From contig JAJOZX010005539.1 in the NCBI GenBank assembly GCA_023014485.1, positions 247,448-311,447 of the forward strand: a DNA stretch of 64,000 bases. Reading direction: 5' to 3'. Positions within the stretch are counted from its first letter, which is position 1. Each line of letters opens with the position of its first letter. Source of the DNA: Bathynomus jamesi. Lineage: Eukaryota > Arthropoda > Malacostraca > Isopoda > Cirolanidae. The translations under genes were made by a program, and so were the position numbers. Below are positions 34,001-48,001 of the stretch, in pieces. The notes beneath the pieces were generated by a model. It was given only the letters and a program-made list of their open reading frames with translations, had not been told where the DNA came from and searched no databases.

Positions 34001-37000
34001 AAGCAAACATTAGTCCCATACCACACACAAAAATGTCAACATAAAATAAAACCATTAAATTATTAGCCATCACCAGCCCATTACCACACAAACGAGATGA
34101 GACTTACAGAAGAAAAGGAGCTTACATAACTAATACAAAAATAAAAACAAAGAATATTAGTCACTAGGGCAAGGTCAATGAGTGTTTACCCAAATTGTAT
34201 AAACCTGATAAGTCCCAGATGTGTCATTTTAAACTCCACACACACTATCCTTCGTATCCCAATCATTAAGGGTATTCTTGGCTCAATCAGTGCAAACAAA
34301 AGCAATATTTATAACTAAAAAAAACAAGTGTGAATACTGGCTTCAGCATTTGTGCAGGTATTGGGGGAGAAAAAGCTTTGTCCAAATTTACTTTAATAAG
34401 CAAATGTCCCAGCCAAAAACAAATCCCTGATAAAGAGAAAAAAGCCAACAAACATTTAGATTCTCCCCCCAGCACTGGCATCAGTGGACCCACAGGAATC
34501 TATGAGTGCAATGATGCCAGAAAAGGGAGCAAAATTAATGATCATGATAATTGAGGTTCTAAAATTTTGGGATATGTATTTGCATTAATATGTTGCTCAT
34601 AAGGCAGTTAAAGGTACAATTTAGTTCACAGCCTGAGAAAGCTCAAAATCCATTGTGATGCATATTGATAAGTGAAGTTGAGTTTTTCAACAAGGTCTTT
34701 ATAAAAGAAATCAGGCATTCAAAAATGATTATGATATTTACATGATAATTTTAAGTGATCCAAATATGTTAGACATGGTTCTTATAGCTAATGGTTAAGC
34801 AATACAAAACACCAATGGTAAAAACAAGACTATAAGATCACCTACTACACCAGTGCTCTTCAACCTGGGCGGTACCGCCCACTAGTGGGCGAAGGATCTC
34901 CTTAATCTAAAGGTAATTGCAATTAATTTTATTGTTTTATGCAGGGTATATAACTTTTAGTTTGAGTTTTTGCATTTTTAATTTTGGTGGGCGATACGGT
35001 GATTCAAAAGTTACAAAAGTGGGTGGTAAGCATAAAAAGGTTGAAGAGCACTGTACTACACCATCAAGGAGAAGTGAGATGCTTTCCTGTCTCTAGAAAT
35101 GGGCATATGATTGCCTCAAGGTTCTGATTATTCTCTATACTGAGAGAATTTCAAATCTGTTATAATCAATTAAAAAGAGAAGAAAACATTTTTAGTAACT
35201 CTGAAGGCCTGGCTTTCTAAGAAAGCTCTGGCCCAATGGGGATTACTGAAACTTCCCAGGCCCTACTGAGGGGTTTGGGAGCTCTCAGGAATTCTTCCCA
35301 ATAGTGGAGTTCCCACCAACTTGGGGTCTTAACCACACCATCTCACTGTCTTTCGCCAAACATCCCCACTTAGAGTAGTAGTACTTTGGTCAAATGGTGT
35401 CTACAATCTCCTGGGAGATTACCCCTCAACCACACCTACTATACTGAAGTACAAAGCTGGGTATCCACTTTTCCAAAAATATATGCTTACTAATGCTGTT
35501 AGGGTGAACTTTGAAAAATATGGTATTAGCTATGTAATGACGTAAACATATACGTAGTTCAATCAAAGTAAAATAAAACACAAATTATACAAATAATAGT
35601 AAATAATAGTAGTAAATAATACTGTAAATAAAAATTTTAAAAATATAAAATAAAATGATTAAAAACCATACGACCAACTGATTGGAATTCAAATTTTTCG
35701 TAGTCTATTATTTTATTTTATTTATTTAATACGACAGTCATCATCGTAAATCTGGATGGACGTAAGTTGGGTGGTCGTAACTCAGGGAGTATCTGTATTA
35801 CCAAATAAGCAAGTACAAAAGTATCTAGGTTCTGTTCACACTGCTTATGTACAAAAGCTAATAGTTTTGTGCTGTCTTTCATTTGCTTCACCAAGGTTCC
35901 TTGACAGTTTAGGGCCTATGTACAATTGCTAATGAATATAGGTTTTAATATTTTTGTAATGAGGTCTGTTATATAACAAAGCAAAAGATTTACAAAGACC
36001 AATAAAGGTCACCTTACATCTAGTCTTCACAAATAAAGAATACAAGCCAATCAAGTGTTCTCATGAATGGACAAGCGCTAAATGCAATATAGGCTTTTTT
36101 GTTTTGAATATGGGTGATTTTTAAAGTCAAAGTAGAGATGAGGAGATGAGTAACAATAATTGCAATATTTAAAAACAAAATAGATTTAAATGATATGCTG
36201 TAGGCATAAGTAGATTTATGTATAGGCAGAGTAGGCATTTACAAATAAGTTTTAAAATAAAAAAACATCAGCAGCCATTAATAGTAAACTAGTGATATCA
36301 AATGGCACAACTATAAGGCACTTTTAATCTCTGCCTAGGGGTGGCAAAATGTGAAGTACGCCTCTGGCTACAGGTAATAATTTAGCTTAACCTGAAAGGG
36401 TTTTTTCAAATAATTTTTTTACTAGAAGAAATTTTTAAGGTTTCTTATATTTAATTATTAATAATTTAATAATATAACTTTCAAAAGTGTACCTTTTATA
36501 TGCTAATTATCAAGAGCAGAATTGAGGCATCTGGTGTAGGAGTGACAAAGCTACCATATGTTTGAAAATCCATTTTCTGTATCGTCATTTTCTTTTGGCC
36601 TTTTGTCTATGTAGTGAATGATACACACTTACTGATACTTCATCACTAATGCCTCTGAAATTAAATTTCAGAGGTATTAGTGATGAAGTAGCAGTAAGTG
36701 TGTATTATTCACTGCATAGACAGACTAAAAGAAAATGGTGATACAGAAAATGGATTTTTGAATATATTATGGTGGCTTCATCACTCCTACTCCAGATGCC
36801 GCCTCAGTTCTCTCCAGGGTCAGCTTCTTATGAAAGGTTATAATATATCTCTGCTGAACAGCTAACACTGATGATATTTATTATGAATATTTGTTTAATT
36901 AATTGACAATTTCCAAAATCAAATAGAAAATATAATAAATACTATTAGTAAATTAAACATTAAAGAAATTGTAAAATAAATTACGTATCGTAATTATAAT

Positions 37001-40000
37001 AGGAAACCGAGACTCTTCTACAATGATGCCACATCAGGTGGTCCATTTATATGGTGGAAATCACTGAACTTGCTATGCAGTGTTAATGATGAAGTATTGA
37101 AATTTTCACAAATATTATTTGCAACTACTAATGCCTCATCAACATCAGTAGAGAGAGCATTTTCTACATTTGGTATGATTCACTCAAATTTAACCCATTA
37201 GTACCCAGAGGTCTTTTCTGAGACTGAATAAAATCATCTGGGGGCACTAATGGGTTAAACAGGACTGGGAACAGAGAAAGCTGCCAAACTTGTATTTATT
37301 TAAATATGCTGTAACAAAAGTAGTCTATATAAACATTAGGTATGTGCTGTATGCTTCATCTACTATCTGTAGTCTTCAAAATTAATAAAAAAAAATATTT
37401 CTCTAACTAAATGAACCTGCCAAACTAATCTAACCTAACCTATCTTATGCACAAACTTGACCTAAACCAATAAACATAAAAAAAATAATTGTATCAGTTT
37501 GAAAAAGGTTAGATCAAAATGTCTCTATCTACAGTACAGTGATAATATAGTGATACTGCAAGAAAATGGTTATAGTTAAAAAAAATCATTTACCTAAATA
37601 AAAAAATTTATTTAAAAAAATAAGAAAAATCACTGGCAACCTTGGTAATAGACTTCTCATAATTTTTTGTAGCTATGGGATTTGTTTAGTATTCAACTGA
37701 TCTCGTAATTTCATGCTAATTTTATATTTATTCACAACTGAGGCATTAGGCTAATTGCTACAACTTAGACTTTGAAAGTTAACTATACTAATTGGTCATT
37801 AATTCATGAAGAGAGTTTGTGGTTTGTTATGCAATATTAGAATCTCTAAAATGGGGGTTTAAGTTATCTGGCTTTTAATAATATGGTACCAGAGCTCAGA
37901 CCTTTCGATTGAGTTCATTGATTGCCCCCCAAACTGAGTTTTATACAGGAAATTCTGAGCAATAATTAGGTAATCATTTCCTAGGGGAAAATCTATTAAT
38001 TTAGCTGCGTGTTTAATGAATGTGAAGTTTTTTAACTTGCTCATTGTTACCCGATACAATCAAATGTACAGTATTAAGTGATCTCTCACATTTTTGACCA
38101 GGGGTGGAAAGTTTTAAAAAAATGTACGTACCAAGGTTTTTTTGTTTCTTAAATTTATTGCTTTATTACACAAACAAAAAACGAGAAAAACTCATTTGAA
38201 TTTATAGACATTAGAGGAATAACCGATTGCTAAATGGACAAAATGTTGATCATTGCGCATAGACCTATACAAGTGATAAAAATAAAATTAAATTAGAAAT
38301 TATCATAGCTCTCTGCACCTATATAAATAAATTTCCAATTTCCAATTTCCATAAGGTACAGACTTATTATTATTCTTTGTGCATATACATATACAGGGTG
38401 TTTCAGAAGTCACATGCCCTATTTATAGGCCTGTATGACTTTGAATTATGTAAACAGCTTATAAAATAAAAAATATAGAAATGATTTGAAAAGTTTTCAT
38501 ATAATTAAAACTTTGATTCTAGCAGCACTTTTAAAATCTCAGAATTAACTTTGTGAAATATAGCTCAGTAACTTGATTTAAATATTATGGGAATTGATCA
38601 CCAGACTGCTTTTAATACTTTGCCTTAATAAATTTAATTTCAAATATTTATTTACTATTTAAAGTATTTATTTACTAAGTGATACGTATGTAGGAGAGTT
38701 GATTACGAGGTCTTTTTATCTGACTATTTTGACCAGAGGAAATAATTTAAGAATTCAGTGATTCTCCTTTATATAAATTAATAATTATGGATTAAAATTA
38801 AAAAACAATTTAACTATTAGCTAAAGTACAAGGGTTATTGTAAAATAAAATTGCACGCTTAGGTTACCTTAACTACTACTGCTTCACAAGGTTAAAATTT
38901 ATAAGTTGGCTCGTACATGCCTAAATCTCATCCTTTAATACCAATAATCTCTGATATTGGTCTCTTTGATCCTGTTTTTTCTTCTTCACTTGGCACTCTT
39001 TATGTATGGCTTTAGCTTACATCCTTTTTTGCCCAAGAATAGTAGTTCATTCATATTTGGACCAAATATTATCCAATTTTTTTTACCAGTATTTCTATAT
39101 TTAAGGTAGCCCAAGCTGACATTGTTAATTTACCTACAGGACCTCTGAAGCTTCCTTACTTAAGTTTCATGCACGTTAAAATCATTAAAATATGTAAGTG
39201 TGAATCCAGCCAACCTTCAAAGAACACTGTGTTATTTATTTTCATCAAACTAGTAAATTTTCACTGGAAATTGATTAATACTGTAGGATTTCTTTTACAT
39301 TAGTACTACTGTGATATGGTACAATAAGGTAAGGGTGCAAAAACTTTTCTAATGGCACCCCATTTTATTGAGTCTGTCTGTGTTCTGTGTCCATTCTCTC
39401 CCCATGCATTTACAAGGAAAAATCATCATCAATCGAGCACATATCAAAAAGTAATTACTAAAAAAGTTCTGGAATCAAGAATGAGAATTTCCTTTTTTAT
39501 ATGGATATTCAATATTCATTTGATTGTAATAATTGCAGTTTCTAAAAATATCTATAATGTTAAATTGAATGTAAATGAAAAATAATAATTTTTAAATGTT
39601 TTTTATCATGTGACAAAACTAGTCTTTATTGCAAAAAAGTAATTATTATTACAAAGATATCTTTAAAACATAATTTATTGTACAGGGTGTCCGAGAATTA
39701 TCTGTACAATTTTTGGCTGTTATTAAAAGTCAACCATGAAGTGTAGAAATTCCAGTGTTGTCCCATTTTACAGAGAATCTCATTAAGTTTTTTCTGATAC
39801 CAAGTTTTGACAAGTTTTTTAAAAATTCCAGTGTGTCCGAACATTATCTGTACGTACAATTTCATCTTTTAATAAAATTCTTGATAACACACGAAAAATT
39901 CTTAAACAAGATTATTTAGAATCTGTATTTTCAAAAAGTTTCTTTTATTAAAGTAACGTTGTTACAAACATTCGATATGTGCACCATTAGTGATTCGCAA

Positions 40001-43000
40001 AACATCCAATCGATACTCCAAATGTTGCCATGTATGCTGCAGCATATCCACATCAATTCGCTCAATAGCAGCTGTGATTCTTGCTTTTAAATCATCAATG
40101 TCTGTCACCCGCGTACATTTCTAAAAAACTTGTCAAAACATGGTATCAGAAAAAACTTAACGAGATTCTCTGTAAAATGGGACAACACTGGAATTTCTAC
40201 ACTTCATGGTTGACTTTTAATAACAGCCAAAAATTTTACAGATAATTCTCGGACACCCTGTATTTAAAACATTTAAAATATTACTTGCTACACAAAAATA
40301 AAATCCCTACAAAGATATTAAGATATTATATTTGAAAAAGAAGAATGAAAACAAAGGTAAGGTTCCCTATTTTTGGTGCACTTGGTCCCTTATACTTTTT
40401 AAATATGAAAGTCTGTATATCCAATGTGGCTGTTAGCCAATCAGATTTCTGGAATACATCACATGACTCCCTAAGAATGTCTCATTCCTCCATTTTCATT
40501 TGGCTAGCATAGAGTGCAGAGAAAATGGTGTAATTTAATTATAAATCCCTAAATATTTGCAGCATCCTTTAACATTGTCTCCCAATGTGGATAATTATGG
40601 AAATAAGACCTGAAGAGGTCATTCATAAGCCTCAAAACTGAAGTTGATGTTATTTAACTCAATAATAATGTGTCCCACTGATTTTACAAGACTGATTCTT
40701 CTATTATTTGGAGGCAGAGGGGATGAATGTTTCTTATAGCTGCCTGGTGTGTGTCACTTTGTGGCAGTTGGTCAGTTCCAATTACACTTAAGCTAGAAAC
40801 TTTGTTGTACACTACACTGAGCAATGCAGATACAAATTTGCTTTGGTATGTGAGGTTGGGTCACTCAATGTGTGGGAAGTACCTAATTTCATTTGTGGGT
40901 CAATCATAAATACTGCAATTCTGAGATCTTCTCCTACTTGCAGGCGAGAGATTGATGTTTTGTTTTTATTCCTGTCAGATTGGAAAGTGCTGAGATGCAC
41001 AGGTCTGTAGATGCAAAAGGCAAAAGCACTTTTACAATTAATGCAGTTCAAGAAATAACAAGAAGTTGGTTATTGATCTTAATTCTGCCTGAAATAATAA
41101 GTAATTTCACAGTTCAGTTAGCCTTTCCTGAATAATAATTCTCCACTTTCAAATAAGACAAAATAAAAATATTTTGCTAATTTAAAATTCAAATATTTTC
41201 TGATTCTTGTACCCCCCTTCCCCAAAGTTTGTGCACCACTAACTAGGCCATAAGGTAGATGTGCCCCAGTGAATCCTGACTTTAGTAACCAGTTGTACAG
41301 TGTATTTTTGTATATATATTATTTTGGATATGTACCAAGTTACCAACACACGCTTAAAATTATAATAGTGAAAACAAAATTTTGTATCACTAGCTTTGTG
41401 CCCATGTAGACCATTGTGTTAAAGCTTTGAGTCCTTTGTTTTATCCCCCAAATGTGTATGTGGGTAGAATTAGTGGCAGTTATTAACAAGCCAATTTTAT
41501 TCATTTTGAAGTCTTAAGTAATGGAAACATTAAACCATGACCATTGTCAAGTTTTGGGTGTCATTTCAAGACAGATCTGTTTGATAATTAATTAGAACAT
41601 AGAAGTTGAATCCATCTTAAATGAAACTTTTTTAGGTTACAAAGTTCTGATGTTTCATTTATAATGGGTGACATTTAATTTGACACTTTTAAGAAAGCAT
41701 TATAGTGCCCCCCATTGGAGTTTTCATTGTTTATTAATTTTTTTATATTTTTACTTTGAAGCCATTAAAAAGTGAGTTAATTTTTAATTTATCAGTTTGT
41801 TCCTGAGTTTTGGCTTCAGTTTCATGTTTCTCATTTCTGCTTTTACTCTGACAGGAGGTAGCAATCAAATTGGAAGCGATGAAGGCTCGTCATCCACAAC
41901 TACTTTATGAAAGTAAAGTTTATAAAATCCTCCTTGGTGGAGTAGGAATTCCTCACATAAGGTTAGTGATGCAGTGTTCTTTCTCCAACCTTACTGAAAA
42001 TTTTACTGAAATATTAATTTTGTAAGGGCTAAGATGATAACCTGTCACTCTGACTCGCTGTTATCATTGAATGAAGATATTTTATACATGCCCTAATGAT
42101 GTAAAAAGACATCTTGTGGGTTTTGAATTTTAGATTTAAAGAACTTTAACCCTTTCGCTGCGTCCCATTCTGATACGCCCTGCGCGTGTTACGCTAATAC
42201 CCCAGAACGAAAGCTGCGCGTATAAATGCGCCAGAAAATAAACTTGAATTATTTTTTGCTTCGTCTTTTGTTTGCCTTTAAAATAGGTTTTCTATCAATA
42301 ATATTTTCAATTTTTCATGGGTAACAAAAAAAATAAAGGTTAAAATGAAATAAAATAGAGATATTATCTTTATTTAGTTAACTAAAAGTAAATGCTGAGT
42401 GATAAATTTTGAAACATGGTTCGGCGCATAACCCTGGGGTATCGGGGCATGTCTCGCATTGAAAACGTACTCGTTTTTCTACCCCATGGGCATAACATAC
42501 CCTGCATCTCTTTGTTGGTCTTGGGGTACGTTCAGAATTTGATGTAATTTTCTTGGTAAAATGTTTTCCAACTAGTCTTGGAACTACTGATTTCTTCAAG
42601 TTAGGTTCATCTGCAGATGTCAGTCCTTTTATAATCTCATGGCAAAAGTCTAGAAAGGGAACTTTTCCCTTCTTTATGAGATTATAAATTCCACAAGCAT
42701 CTAGTACTCGGACCTGAATCAAATGCATTGCCAGCTTCTTATACCATTTTAGAGACTTTCTTGGGACAGAGTAATAATGCAGTATTTGGTCTGTTCGGTC
42801 TACATATCCCATATGTTTGTTGTATTCATGTACGCAAGCTGGAATGGTTTTTTTGACTTGACCTTCCTTTGATCTATGTGTTACTGTCACATCACTGTTC
42901 GAATGGTAATTGGAAAGCATGCAAACTCTTCTCTTGTCATGAAACACAAGGGAAAGCAGTTCAGGAGTCTCAAAGGCAAGTTTCTTTCCTTTTGCCACAT

Positions 43001-46000
43001 TCATAGTTTTCATAGCATGGCATAAGCCCTTACGATTACTTCTGACAGTCCCTGCAGCACCAGTTTTATTATCACTAAGGTATTTGTATAGTTTTGGTGA
43101 TGTATAGAAGTTATCAGTGAAGACGTTGTGACCTTTTCCTAAATATTTTTCCATCATACTTACTACAATACTTTCAGTCTTAGAAAAATCAGCAACAGTT
43201 TCCATGGTCCCAGTATATATTTTATATTTCAAAGTAACAATTTTCATCCACAAGTTTGAAAATTTTTATCCCAAAATGTGATCTTTTCGTTTTTATGTAT
43301 TGCCGGAAACTGAGTCTGCCCTTCCACAGCAACAAAGATTCATCCAAACTTAGATTCTGAGAAGTTGAATATTTTGATTCAAGAGCAGATGTCATCAACT
43401 CAATAAAGTCATGCAATTTCACCATCTTCCCCCCTCTTTCCTTCAACGTCTCATCTGCATTGTCAGCAAAATGCAAAAAAGAAAGAATGTTGGTAAATCT
43501 GTCTCTTTTCATGATTGCTGTAAATACTGGAGTAGCATAAAAACTGTCAGTTGACCAATACATACCTATCTTGGGTTTTTGTATAATACCCATGCGTGAC
43601 TCTAGATTTGAAAAAATTTACTGGAGCACAGCTCTGAATTTACTGTTTTTCCCCTTACACCACTAGATAGGTTAATGATAGTAAACTCTTGAATTGACGA
43701 CATACCAATTACAAATTGTTTTAGCTAAACATAATAATACAATAATGTACAGTTTATAACTTACCTTAAGTTTATTTATTTATTGCAGCAGCAACAGTGG
43801 ATGATGTTAGACCTTGCATGTAGGCATTTGTTGTGAATTTACCGCCATGTATGCTTGGCCACTGATCAATGGCTTTCTGTGTGATCATTACAGCAGATCT
43901 AGTGCCTGGAGCTGGACCCTCCTTCACAATTCTGCACAGCTTAGTCAAATGAGATGGCTTAATGGATCCTTTGTGTTCAACAATGTAACCAAGAATGGAG
44001 AATGTCCCTTCAGCTGGTGCTTCACTCCAGGCAGTTGATCCATCTTTATCAAAATGCTTTAATATCTCTGTGATTCCTTTCCACAGCTGTTCTATATATT
44101 CTGTCAGCCAATTTATCACTGAGTCTTTTGTAAAACTACTTTCAGATCTGGTTCTGGATGGTCTAGCAACTTCAGCAACTGGTAGTAATCAGAACGTTTC
44201 TTGATGTATTTGTAAACTTCATTTAGGATGTAATCCTCAGCTGTTAGTTCCTTTTGCTGCCCTGTGGTATCGTGCTTAAATTCAGAAACTACATCATTTG
44301 CATTTCCTCCATTAGCTAATTTGGAAATTGTTTCCATCACTCTTAACATAACAGTTTTCCCTCCTTCTTTATAAAATATATTTTCTACAAATTCTGCACT
44401 AACTGTGGTTTTTTGAGCTACTTGCAACATAATCTTTGTTACATAGGAAATCAATACATAGAATTTGGCACTAATTTCTTTCTCTTGTGGATGATCAAAA
44501 AACACAATTTTCCACAAATCTGTCAAATTGATCAAATTCGTAATTAACCATGCGAGTATCAGATTTGAGTTTTGGTCTCTTAAAACCAATGATATTGTCA
44601 AGAACCATATTGGTATAGTCAAGGCCTGATCTCAGATTTGAAGAGTGATTCTGAATAAAGTCTAAAAGCTCACTTAGTTTACAAATTTTCTTCAATGCAT
44701 CAACGTGGGCTCTGTTCACAAGATGCATTAAGTCCCATCGAAATTTGAAATTTTCTCTAAACAACTTTTTCATTTCGTTTTTAAATGGCTCATTGTCCTT
44801 ACAAAAAGCCCCATCTCCAACCATTCCAGATACCTTAGATTTAATTGCTTCTTCAGATAGTTTCAAGTGATTAGGAGACTTCAACACATCAAAAATTTCA
44901 TTGGCCAAATAAACTCCTGATTTGCTGCGTACTAAATTTATCCCAGCAAGTTTTACAGTCTTATCTTCTTCACTTATAACTAATACAACTAGCATGCTTA
45001 ATCCCAAAATTGTTCCAATGTCAGCTGTTATTGTTACTGAAGTTTGTTCTAAGAACCACTTTACAGTTTGTTCTTTAAGTTGATTATCTAATAGCTCACA
45101 AATTGTCTCGCACGCATGTGTGCTATGATTCAAATTTCCAACCTCACAACCTGACCTATGTAATACAGCTAGAAGTACTGGATATAGAGCCCATGCAGTG
45201 TTTGTTTTCATTATGTAGTATAAGATGTTGCCACATAAGTCTTCTATGCGTTTAGTAGTGTTCCGAGAAGATGTTTTCATCACTTCATAAACAGCAGCTC
45301 TTTGATGATGCTGAAGTTTAATTAAATGTCTCTTCAGGGGTTTTCAGATTTCTAAACCATCTCTCTTGATTTTCTCCTTGTTTGCATACATAGGTTAAAT
45401 CTTTAACATTGAAGTAACCTTTTATGTTAGAATGTTTGTCTGAAGCACATGCTTTGGGGTCTGTGCAAGCTATGCAATATAATGTAAACATTTTATCATC
45501 AGAAGCATCATCAATATCTTCTTGATTATCATCATCTTCATCCTCAACAGCTATATCTACATCAGGCATATTAGTGTCACTATTTGCAATGTTTTCCATT
45601 ATATCACTTGGTACTGAAAATGAATCATCAGCATGCCCTAGATCCTTCTTTTCCACCAATTTGAATGTAGATTTGATCAAATCATTGTTCAGGATTTCTT
45701 GTATTGATTTACACTTGCTTAAATGGGCTATGGAAATGTCAAATTTGTTGCTTTTTGCTTTATTAGATTTGGATGCAACACTTGAACTTGAAGGCATATT
45801 TTGACTCTTCTCTTTATTAACCACAACAGCTTGGTGAGTTTCTTTTGTTAGGCGCAAAATTGCATTCAATGTCTTCTGGATTTGGGAATTTTCAAATTCC
45901 TCTAAAGCAGTTTTGTTAGTCTGATGCGCAGATTCCTCACTTACCTTTTGTTTCTTAGGTGGAGGAGAAGCACTTTCTTCAGTCAGTGAAACATCTAGTG

Positions 46001-47942
46001 AAAAAATTTCATTTTCTAGATTAGCAGTTGATGAAGTTGGTTCATTTTTCTGAGGTCTAGCACTAGCACATTTTGTGAACAAACTAAATGACTGCTTTGC
46101 CGTATCTCTTTGCTGCACTTCATCCTGGTATTTCTTTACTGCAATATCTAAGCTGTGGGCCCAAACTCTGGGACCTCTTGTATTGTAACAAATATTTTTT
46201 TTGGAATTAAAATGTTCCTCCCAGTTTTGCTTCTTTGAATATTTGTTCTTGTATTGACCACGAAAGTAACCCCTTTTAACATCCTCACTTTTCTCTCCAA
46301 CTTCATCAATATTAGGATCCATTATTGATTATTGACTACCTGAAAAAATACAAAATAAGTAAAAGTTAGTAAATATAGTATGGTAAAAGTGAGTAAAAGT
46401 AAGTAAATATAGTACAATGAAAGTAAGTAAAAGTAAGTAAGAGTAAGTAAAAGTAGGTAAGTTAAAGTAAGTAAAAGTAAGTTTAAACTTAACTAAACTT
46501 TTCAATTCTAGAGTCATGGTGGATTACTTAAAACCGCACAAGTAATTATCTGGCCAATTTATCAAACCTGGCCGAGATCAATGGAACATAGTCCAATCCT
46601 GATAATTTTATATTAAAAAAATATACGTTTTAATAAAATTTTAATTATCAAAACATTGAAGCTTAACAAAAAATAAAAATAATTGTTAAATATGGAATTA
46701 CCAACTAAACTTAAAATAACTAAATTTGTAATTTAAAAAAATTGGTTTGTACAAGAACGTATACGCAAAAAAATTGCATAACGTCTAGCGGATGAACAAA
46801 ACCCAAACCCAAATTTACTTTTTCTCATGGTCAAATTTACTGGAGCAATGCTCCCAAGATCCCAGGAATCTGGAGTCATGTTAACTCATGAGAAGTAAAA
46901 GCCCTATAAATTGCTTCATTTCTGTAAACGTAGTTGGGACCCATGCACTATACCGAGATGTTGATTTCAGATTAGGTGTAGCAGCCAGAAATTGAGTTGC
47001 ATATTTGTTTGTTTCTGTAACCATTAGCTCAATTACTACTTTGGGAAAAACTTCACAAAAAACATCATACATCGTATGAGTTTGACCATTGAAGAGCACT
47101 TTATTTTCACCAGTAAACTGCCACCCACCTCTGGTACAGCCTATATTTTCACCAATTTCCTGCCATTCAAAATTCTCGCTCGATTTTGTTGCTTTAGGCA
47201 GATCTCTCTCCAAAAGTACCACATTTTCATCATCATCATCACTACTTGATCAGTTTTGTATAATATCCCGTACATTATCTTGCGCCCAGTCATCCTCACT
47301 TTCACATTCTATATCACTTTCAGAACACATTGAGAGATATTCGTTTATCTCATTCTCATCTAGAGAGGATTTTTTACGCTTATTACTGCTTGTGGATGCC
47401 ATGCTGAACTGATTGGGGGAGTCTATTTCACTCCCCCCTCTGGTGAGCTGAGAGTCAGAAAATAAAAAAAGATGCCAAATACCACCATATTGATGTCTAA
47501 TATTAGTCAGGGAACTAACTACGTTGTTCTAATAGGAACGAGGGGGTTCATAGACTGTTTATTAAACGTGGAAAACATAGTTTACCATGCGTCCTGAGTC
47601 AGGCTTTTTTATGGTAAACATAGTTTACCACACGCACTGAAAGGGTTAAAAAGTTATTGTTCTTTTTGCTGAAGGTGGTATTTAAATTTTAGATGGTTTG
47701 GCCAGGAGCAACAGTACAATATTCTTGTAATGGATTTGTTGGGGCCTTCTTTAGAAGATTTGTTCAATTTCTGCAGTCGAAGGTTCACCATGAAAACAGT
47801 ATTGATGTTAGCTGATCAAATGATTGGTCGCATTGAATTCATTCACAACAAGAGCTTCATTCATAGAGATATTAAACCTGGTACATTTTTTCCTTTAGTA
47901 AAAGTATCCTATTAAGTTCATTGTTAAAGTTATATACTGTAC

Positions 47943-48001
<59 letters not shown>

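Larger units (their letters stand above)
43595..46886 (-). mobile_element. Transposon nested in piggyBac, hAT-like transposase, class uncertain
   Basis: It lies between CATG copies (43591-43594 and 46887-46890), which may be a 4-bp target duplication. Near the ends GTGACTCTAGATT and ATGACTCCAGATT are an imperfect inverted repeat, and ATTTACTGGAGCA with GCTCCAGTAAATT is a subterminal pair. It encodes a large transposase-like protein on the minus strand and a TAAGTAAAAG-type tandem tract (46360-46490) between that gene and its right end. Confidence 0.65.
42150..47645 (-). mobile_element. piggyBac element filling intron 2, split by a second transposon
   Basis: TTAA at 42146-42149 and 47646-47649. 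Ends CCCTTTCGCTGCGTCC and GCACTGAAAGGG are imperfect inverted repeats. Transposase pieces lie on the minus strand on either side of a 3.3-kb insertion (43595-46886). Subtracting that, the piggyBac is about 2.2 kb, a normal size. Confidence 0.9.
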
